Shown here piece after piece: positions 61,694-64,000 of a stretch of DNA of 64,000 nt. Under the pieces are notes generated by a model. The model did not search any database. It was not told the DNA's origin and saw only the letters and a list, made by a program, of their open reading frames with translations. A program made the position numbers and the translations under genes. The stretch lies in NCBI GenBank assembly GCA_963823845.1, contig CAWGND010000013.1:434001-498000 (forward strand), in the 5' to 3' direction. The stretch is from Alloacidobacterium sp963823845 (GTDB taxonomy: Bacteria; Acidobacteriota; Terriglobia; Terriglobales; Acidobacteriaceae). Positions within the stretch are counted from its first letter, which is position 1. Every line of letters begins with the position of its first letter.

Positions 61694-61721
61694 CGCCCGC
61701 TCAGTCTATCGTGAGCGGGCG
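61694..61721 (-). terminator. Hairpin after the desaturase gene
   Basis: CGCCCGCTCA / TGAGCGGGCG, perfect 10-bp stem with 8-base loop between the desaturase stop (61744) and the kinase start (61679). Weak T run, so it could be a partial terminator. Confidence 0.5.
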
Positions 61722-61743
61722 GAGTTCCTAGTTAGCCTCTATT

Positions 61744-62676
61744 TTATGCTGTGCCGGCGGGCCGGGGATTTTGGGGATCGTACTGTGCGATCTTGATATC
61801 GCGAGCAAGTCCAAGCTTCTTCAGCACCCAGATGCCGTAATAGTTGGGGTCGAATTCATACCATTTCAAGCCATGCCGCGCCGATACGGGGTGGGCATGA
61901 TGGTTGTTGTGCCAGCCTTCGCCACCGGTCAGCAGGGCCACCCACCAGTTGTTGCGCGATTCATCTCTGGTAGGAAAGCGGCGTGAGCCCCACATGTGGG
62001 TTGCCGAGTTGACCAACCATGTGGAGTGCAGGCCCAGGGTTACGCGGAAGAAGATGCCCCACAGCACCCAGGTCCATCCGCCAATGGCCAGCAGGCCGAG
62101 GCCTACGGCCGTGAGGGGAATCCAGTGGTATTTGCTCAGCCAGACGTGGAAGCGGTCTTTGGTGAGATCAGGTGCGTAGCGCGCCAGCATCACTGTCTGA
62201 GCATGGAGCGATTCGCCGCTCAGAATCCAGCCCACGTGCGCCCACCATCCGCCTTCCGTGGGCGTATGCGGATCGCCGGTCTTGTCGGAGAGTTGGTGGT
62301 GCACGCGATGCGTAGCAACCCAGAAGATCGGGCCGCCTTCAAGCGATAGCGTGGCGCACACAGCCAGGAAATATTCGACCCAACTCGGCGTTTTGTAACC
62401 GCGATGTGTCAGCAGCCGGTGATAGCCCATGCCGATGCCCATGTTGATGGCGAAAACGTAGAGTATGGCTGCAGCAATGACGGCTCCCCACGAGAAGAAG
62501 AAGAGTGCTGCGATTGCGCCGATATGGAAGGCAACCATGAAGATTGCCGTGATCCAGCTCAGTTGACTGCCCTGCGCAGCGCGGCCGAGCGTTGGCAGAT
62601 CTGTCTTCGGCGTATAGTGCTGCCGTGGTGTCTTGGTTTCAGCTACGAGCGGTTCTACCAGCAGTTCAGCGGGCAT
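61744..62676 (-). CDS. Acyl-CoA/acyl lipid delta-9 fatty acid desaturase
   Basis: 310 residues with membrane helices and the three histidine boxes of the membrane di-iron desaturases: HRLLTH, HRVHH, and HNNHH. It introduces a double bond in long-chain acyl chains, using O2. Start MPAELLVEPLVAETK; full length. Divergent from a truncated beta-propeller gene. Confidence 0.95.
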   Translation of the reverse strand: MPAELLVEPLVAETKTPRQHYTPKTDLPTLGRAAQGSQLSWITAIFMVAFHIGAIAALFFFSWGAVIAAAILYVFAINMGIGMGYHRLLTHRGYKTPSWVEYFLAVCATLSLEGGPIFWVATHRVHHQLSDKTGDPHTPTEGGWWAHVGWILSGESLHAQTVMLARYAPDLTKDRFHVWLSKYHWIPLTAVGLGLLAIGGWTWVLWGIFFRVTLGLHSTWLVNSATHMWGSRRFPTRDESRNNWWVALLTGGEGWHNNHHAHPVSARHGLKWYEFDPNYYGIWVLKKLGLARDIKIAQYDPQNPRPAGTA

Positions 62677-62793
62677 GCGTATACGGCGTCCTTTGTGGGT
62701 GGATTGGAGTCTATTTAAACCGTATCAGCGGGTCTCGAACAGCTCTTGTAAGACTTTTGTAATGTCATCGTGGTAGTCGTCGTCCTATCCAAT

Positions 62794-62960
62794 ATGAACC
62801 GCTCTTTGACCGTCCTCTCCTCTCTGGTTGCGTCGATGGTGCTGCAATCTGCTGTTCTGGCGCAGACGGCCTCACTGCCTACGAGTAAGCAGATCATCCA
62901 GCCGGTTCCTGGTTCGCCGCAGAGGTTGAACCGCCTGCCGATGGCGATGGCGTGGGGTGA
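62794..62960 (+). pseudogene. Truncated N-terminus of a secreted beta-propeller protein
   Basis: ATG 62794 gives a signal peptide (MNRSLTVLSSLVASMVLQSA, cleaved near LAQTA) followed by SKQIIQPVPGSPQRLNRLPM and AMAW, which matches the start of exported YncE-like beta-propeller proteins of acidobacteria. The match stops around 62960 and the rest is antisense to the next gene. It is therefore a 5' remnant, the rest probably deleted together with the neighbour boundary. Confidence is limited by its short length. Confidence 0.5.
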
Positions 62961-62966
62961 AGGACC

Positions 62967-63449
62967 TCACCAGTTGAGGATGAAGACGGGAGCCATTGCT
63001 GAGAGAGCGGCTCCGACTTGCAGTGCGAGCACATAGAGCGATTGTTTTGGGGCGCGCGGGAGCCATTTGATCGCGAAAAACAGCAGGACCGGCAGTTGTC
63101 CTGCCATGAGCAGTTGCCAGATATGCGCCTCGGCTCCCTCATCCGGCTCGCGGGCTGTGCCGACGAATGCGGTGTGACCAAGCACAACCGCCAGTGCTGT
63201 GAGCGACATTGCCATGGGGAGAAAGGCGGTCGGCTGCCTTACAATGGCACCGAAAGAACGCGGATTTTGATCCATTTTGCGTCCTCCAATGGGGAAAATG
63301 TGCTCAAAGAGGGCCGACTTAGCGACATTGAATGGCGTGCGCATGCCGGGGCGGCTGGCGAGAAGAAGCGCCTCAAACTCCTCGCCATAACGCTCTCTCC
63401 AGTCCCGCGGATACAGGCAGATAAGCAGGTGAGCGAGTCTGGGATTCAT
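62967..63449 (-). CDS. Membrane protein paired with PadR (160 aa)
   Basis: Starts MNPRLAHLLICLYPRDWRER with the conserved PRDWRERYGEEFEALL pattern, then about three hydrophobic helices (FLPMAMSLTALAVVLGHTAFV, LLMAGQLPVLLFFAIKWL, LYVLALQVGAALSAMAPVFI). Proteins with a WRxRYGxEF-L segment and membrane helices recur next to PadR genes. Overlaps the upstream PadR gene by 4 bp. Function unknown. Confidence 0.8.
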   Translation of the reverse strand: MNPRLAHLLICLYPRDWRERYGEEFEALLLASRPGMRTPFNVAKSALFEHIFPIGGRKMDQNPRSFGAIVRQPTAFLPMAMSLTALAVVLGHTAFVGTAREPDEGAEAHIWQLLMAGQLPVLLFFAIKWLPRAPKQSLYVLALQVGAALSAMAPVFILNW

Positions 63450-63775
63450 AGGGCTTCAAGCCTCTTCAGTGCGGCCTTCGAAAATTGGTGCAGCGTGATT
63501 AGTTTTGCGCCGAGAACTCGCAGGCCATCCGGGGTAAGGCAATAGGGGCGACGGCGCTCCTCCGGCGGAAGAGGCTCGATCAGACCCTGGTGCTCCAGAC
63601 GAGCAATCGCGCCGTAGAGCGTTCCCGGTCCGAGGCGCGTTCCACAAAGACTGGCGATGTCTTCGATCATTGCGTGCCCGTGCTTTGGACCGTTGGCCAA
63701 GCTGGCGAGTATGAGCATGGGCGGGTCGGAATAGTGGCCCATTTCCGGGTCTACTACGTGTTGCGTACTACGCAT
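63446..63775 (-). CDS. PadR-family transcriptional regulator 2
   Basis: 109 residues from ATG 63775; the longer frame to 63994 passes through a repeat and is discarded. PadR winged helix: MLILASLANGPKHGHAMIED, GPGTLYGAIARLEHQGLIEP, PYCLTPDGLRVLGAKL. Co-transcribed with the membrane protein (stop/start overlap). A palindrome covers the start codon, fitting autoregulation. Confidence 0.92.
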   Translation of the reverse strand: MRSTQHVVDPEMGHYSDPPMLILASLANGPKHGHAMIEDIASLCGTRLGPGTLYGAIARLEHQGLIEPLPPEERRRPYCLTPDGLRVLGAKLITLHQFSKAALKRLEAL

Positions 63776-63783
63776 GACGTAGT
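63767..63783. promoter_or_regulatory. Palindrome at the padR2 start codon
   Basis: ACTACG-CATGA-CGTAGT, perfect 6-bp arms, centred on the padR2 ATG (63773-63775). A partial further TACTACGTGTTGCGTA lies on the gene side. Likely autoregulatory; compare the ACTATTTTAGT site at padR1. Confidence 0.45.
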
Positions 63784-63862
63784 TATCGCATAGGTGATGG
63801 GGTGGGCGCAAGGGAATTATTGGGTTGTGCTTTCCGCCCTTTTTCGTGGGATTTCTGGTGAG

Positions 63863-63901
63863 AGCAGATCCCTTAGCCTTGCTAAGGATGACAGCGTTCC
63901 G
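63863..63901. repeat. Dispersed intergenic repeat, copy 2
   Basis: AGCAGATCCCTT followed by a CTAAGGATGACAGCG core, matching the copy at 9992-10028. Contains an internal CCTTAGC-CTT-GCTAAGG palindrome. Confidence 0.6.
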
Positions 63902-63940
63902 ATTTGTAGTTCTCGCCTTGACGTCGTCAGGAGGGGACAC

Positions 63941-63965
63941 TTTCCTAGGCTCTTTGCCTAGGAAA
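63941..63965. repeat. 10-bp hairpin at the right edge
   Basis: TTTCCTAGGC-TCTTT-GCCTAGGAAA, perfect stem, adjacent to the dispersed repeat and in an unassigned stretch to the window end. Could be a terminator of a gene off the right edge or part of the repeat family. Confidence 0.5.
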
Positions 63966-64000
63966 GACGAGCCTTGTGTCGCAAGGCTTCGCACGAATGT

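Noticed and set aside
1..64000. CRISPR array, rRNA operon, prophage or integron
   Set aside because: No regularly spaced repeats, no rRNA sequence, and no integrase, phage structural or recombinase genes were seen; the only mobile genes are the IS630 and the MITE-like element.

Overview
The window is a chromosomal segment of a moderately GC-rich Gram-negative bacterium, most likely an acidobacterium of the class Terriglobia (Acidobacteriia). The pointers are a PadR regulator paired with a large FtsX/MacB-type orphan permease that has an N-terminal permease prefix domain (the ADOP architecture typical of Acidobacteria), an ECF42 sigma factor operon with DGPF/YCII proteins, an LptF-LptG fusion with an MsbA-like exporter, several GH2/GH30/DUF5107 carbohydrate genes, and a dispersed intergenic repeat seen near both ends. 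This assignment is inference from gene content, not from a marker-gene search.

Layout. 1-7.8 kb: esterase (cut by the left edge), tRNA-Leu, secG, secreted amidohydrolase, Tat-exported carbonic anhydrase, MBL hydrolase, aminotransferase and HAD phosphatase. 7.8-9.5 kb: an intact IS630-family element and a 164-bp MITE-like element that share one TA target dinucleotide, next to a frameshifted membrane-protein gene. 9.6-21.3 kb: PadR plus ADOP permease, DNA glycosylase Tag, spermidine-synthase-like protein, RibBA, GH30, DinB, then a five-gene minus-strand ECF42 operon with a plausible ECF-type promoter. 21.4-24.3 kb: a conserved small protein, an unexplained short transcription unit, then groES-groEL under a sigma70 promoter overlapped by a CIRCE operator and ended by a strong terminator. 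24.4-35 kb: SDR, a three-gene DyP peroxidase cassette whose two partner proteins look like paralogues (the first now carries two compensating indels), and a GH2/MFS/DUF5107 sugar-use cluster. 35-41.5 kb: HAD, GNAT, SGNH hydrolase, FHA-GAF-PP2C phosphatase and a kynA-kynU tryptophan degradation pair. 41.5-48.4 kb: a minus-strand kdp operon (28-aa small protein, kdpF, A, B, C) with kdpE and a divergent, N-terminally short KdpD-type kinase. 48.4-53 kb: endonuclease III homologue, TPR protein, frameshifted yjbQ, and a decaying flagellar island (FlbD, MotB remnant, frameshifted flagellin with a good sigma28 promoter, FliD C-terminal remnant, intact FliS). 53-64 kb: MsbA-like ABC exporter, LptF-LptG fusion, copper module copZ-copA-csoR, two-component system, fatty acid desaturase, a truncated beta-propeller gene, and a second PadR/membrane-protein pair.

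Cross-cutting observations. Five single-base indels fall in four otherwise conserved genes, and each gene becomes full length if they are corrected. This is either recent gene decay or assembly error. The MotAB and FliD losses are larger deletions and cannot be explained by base-calling error. The best candidate for a little-described system is the DyP peroxidase cassette at 25.3-28.0 kb.
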